The notes under the pieces: model-generated
Told to the model about the DNA's origin: nothing
Database searches by the model: none
What the model saw: only the letters and a program-made list of their open reading frames with translations
Shown here: positions 61,980 to 64,000 of the stretch, piece after piece
Numbering within the stretch: position 1 is the first letter of the stretch
Layout of the letters: each line of letters starts with the position of its first letter
Source: Allacma fusca
Lineage: Eukaryota; Arthropoda; Collembola; Symphypleona; Sminthuridae
Length of the DNA: 64,000 nucleotides
Reading direction: 5' to 3'
Assembly (NCBI GenBank): GCA_947179485.1
Contig: OX359246.1
Coordinates: 24,428,001-24,492,000, forward strand
Program-made: the position numbers and the translations under genes

Positions 61980-64000
61980 ATTCTAAAAAATCCAATATAT
62001 TTCTCACAATCCCAAAATTATTTCTTTGACTCAGCAAACAAAAAGATGAAGAAATTTATACATGAACGTCAAGACTCATTCCCTTTTATTTGTCCTCCGA
62101 AAACCCATTTATTTTTCCTCCCATAAAAAAAATCACATTAGCAAAAAAAAAAGAAGTTTGACGTAACAGAAAGGCTTCGTTCCTCCTCTCGCCTTTGATT
62201 CCCATCCCAGCTACATTTAATTGCTCCTTTCCCCGCCATCCCTCATAAGGAATCCGTCCCCTCATTATTAGCATTGACAGTCATCAGAGTTCCAGGGAGG
62301 GGAGATCAAAGGGAACGCGTGTCTATGGCGCTCGAAGAAATGAGAGCGTCGTTTATTATTTAATCAAGTTACGCGTTTTCAGAAAATGCTCCAACATTCA
62401 CACCCCGATGAAGCTGAGGACTTTGTCAGTTCTTTATTCCGATGCATTAATGAACGACTCGAGGAAATGTCTACAGTCCACTCTCTCTCCAACAGCCCTC
62501 CCCAAAAAAAAATTCAAGAATCCTTCCTTTCCTCAGAAAACTCTTAAAGAAAAGTAAAACAAATTTTTTGGGGCAAAGTGAGAAAAAGCGACTTTCTCTG
62601 TAGAAAATCCTCCTTTCTTGCAAAAGTCATCCGTCATAGTGACAGCTCATTGTAGAAGAAATCAAAGGACAGAGTCATACCTCCTCCAATTACAATCACC
62701 TTGACTTGTCTCAATTCTTCAAAGCTCATTTCATTTCTTTATTGGAGCTGATAGCGTCCAAAGAGCTCTTTCTAAAGACGCTCTTCTTAGAATTACGTAC
62801 AAAATTTTCATTCCTGGGAATTTCTTTGATAAAGAGTGAGAGAGAGAGAAAGAGAGGGGAACGAGTCCTTATCAAGGTCTTGGAGATGAATGGAATGTAA
62901 ATTAACTCATGTGGAATATATTGCACTTGTTCGTCTTTGGAGCAATAATAATTATTTCTCCTCGAGCCTTTGCAACCCAGCATTTATTTATTTCCAGGAG
63001 CAATTTATTCCCATAGATTTAGTACTTCCTAACTGGGAAACAATTTATTGCCTTTGAAAACACTCCTTTGGAAATCCAACGTGTGTTTTGTAATATCTAT
63101 TTGATAGGAAAAGGAATCTATTTGTACGTACATATGTAATTATATAAAACCCTATATTTTTTTCCTAATATTTTAATCTACTCTATACATCTTAGATCTT
63201 CAGAGATTAACTTCCTTAAAAGGACCCTTCATATAATTTACACTCACGGAGATCCTATTCCGCAAGAAGTGGAATGAATTTTGAATCCTGGACCATTCAT
63301 TACTAGAAGGGTCTATAATTTGGGCGTCCTATTTGGGGCAAAGTGAGACATAAGAATTATTCCTAATTCGGCCCTAAAAGTTCGTAATTTTTACCTGAAC
63401 TTTCTCTCGGAATTTATTCCCAAACCCTGGAATGATTTTTAAACGAATGTGGAGACTTTTCTGAACCCCTAGGAAAGTCTCACTGTGCCCCAAAAATTTT
63501 AATGCCTTACTTTCCCTTAAAAGAGAAAGTAAATCCTAACTCTGTATAGGAATCTTTTGAGGAACAAACTTCAACAATTTTTTTTAAAGATTTCCCTTAT
63601 TTGTGTATTGTACCCAAAGTAAGTTTTTTATATGAAATGTTTTTTTAGCATTTTTAAAAAAATTGGAAGTAAATTTATATCATTTGAAGAGAAAGTCTTT
63701 TCAAGGACTCAACTCTTTTTTTTGAGAGGAGCGAATTAATTTTTTTTTCTGGAATAAGTTTTTCCACAAATAATACCAAAACTAAGGGACGGAGAAAGTA
63801 AAAACTTTCACTCTAATCAAATTCAAATTACTCTTTACGAACCAAGCTTTCCCCTCCCCCGACCCATGAAATAGTGGGGAAAGTTTTTCAAAGAAAAATT
63901 CAAATGAGACTATTCACATACTATTTGACATTACTCTGTGAAAGGAAAAAGTGGGGATTGAAAAACTCTGGGTTTTTTTTTGCGATTCGAAGAAAAGTCT
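61980..64000. other. gene-poor end of window
   Basis: No supported exon. It holds three copies of the dispersed word GGGGCAAAGTGAGA or its complement (62,567, 63,333 and 63,477) and several GAGAAAGT words. Confidence 0.5.

Overview
This is AT-rich animal nuclear DNA. Genes are split by GT-AG introns, there is no bacterial operon structure, and low-complexity tracts and tandem arrays are everywhere. The gene families seen (an adhesion/Methuselah-type GPCR, a pickpocket/degenerin-like DEG/ENaC channel, a dienelactone hydrolase) and the many TACATATGTA-type microsatellites suggest an invertebrate, probably an arthropod. The species cannot be fixed from the sequence alone.

Layout. About 1-32.5 kb holds no gene I can support. 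It carries microsatellites and degenerate repeats of GAAAGT/GGAGAAAGT type. Two patches (5.9-12.1 kb and 24.9-25.7 kb) hold nine copies of a tRNA 5'-half-like word with regular spacing. A 327-bp MITE with perfect terminal inverted repeats and a 4-bp target duplication is inserted between two of these copies. From 32,586 to 42,449 (+) lie the last four exons of a class B seven-transmembrane receptor (TM2 to TM7 and tail), separated by introns of 1.7-4.4 kb that contain tandem repeats. Its N-terminal exons were not found. Just past its polyadenylation signal is a 40-bp satellite with a 120-bp higher-order repeat. From 43.6 to 53.8 kb there is again no firm gene, but there is a 12-bp array and a 294-bp palindromic foldback element carrying nuclear-receptor-like half-sites.

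The window then becomes compact and gene-rich (54.8-61.5 kb). It holds a small secreted, probably GPI-anchored cysteine-rich protein (+), a complete five-exon DEG/ENaC channel subunit (-) whose stop codon lies 36 bp from that of the preceding gene, and a three-exon dienelactone hydrolase (+) with a predicted signal peptide. Two further candidate minus-strand exons lie nearby (53,870-54,066 and 57,839-57,952). Tandem arrays sit inside these genes: a 27-bp array fills DEG/ENaC intron 1, and a 24-bp-type array starts at the hydrolase stop codon and fills its 3' UTR. The last 2 kb shows no gene.

No metabolic pathway links the genes. Receptor, channel and GPI-like protein would all act at the cell surface, and the hydrolase would enter the secretory route if its signal peptide is real. 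The most unusual signals are the regularly spaced tRNA-half words that double as consensus 5' splice sites, the foldback element, the overlapping convergent 3' ends, and the short DEG/ENaC with altered gating and filter motifs.
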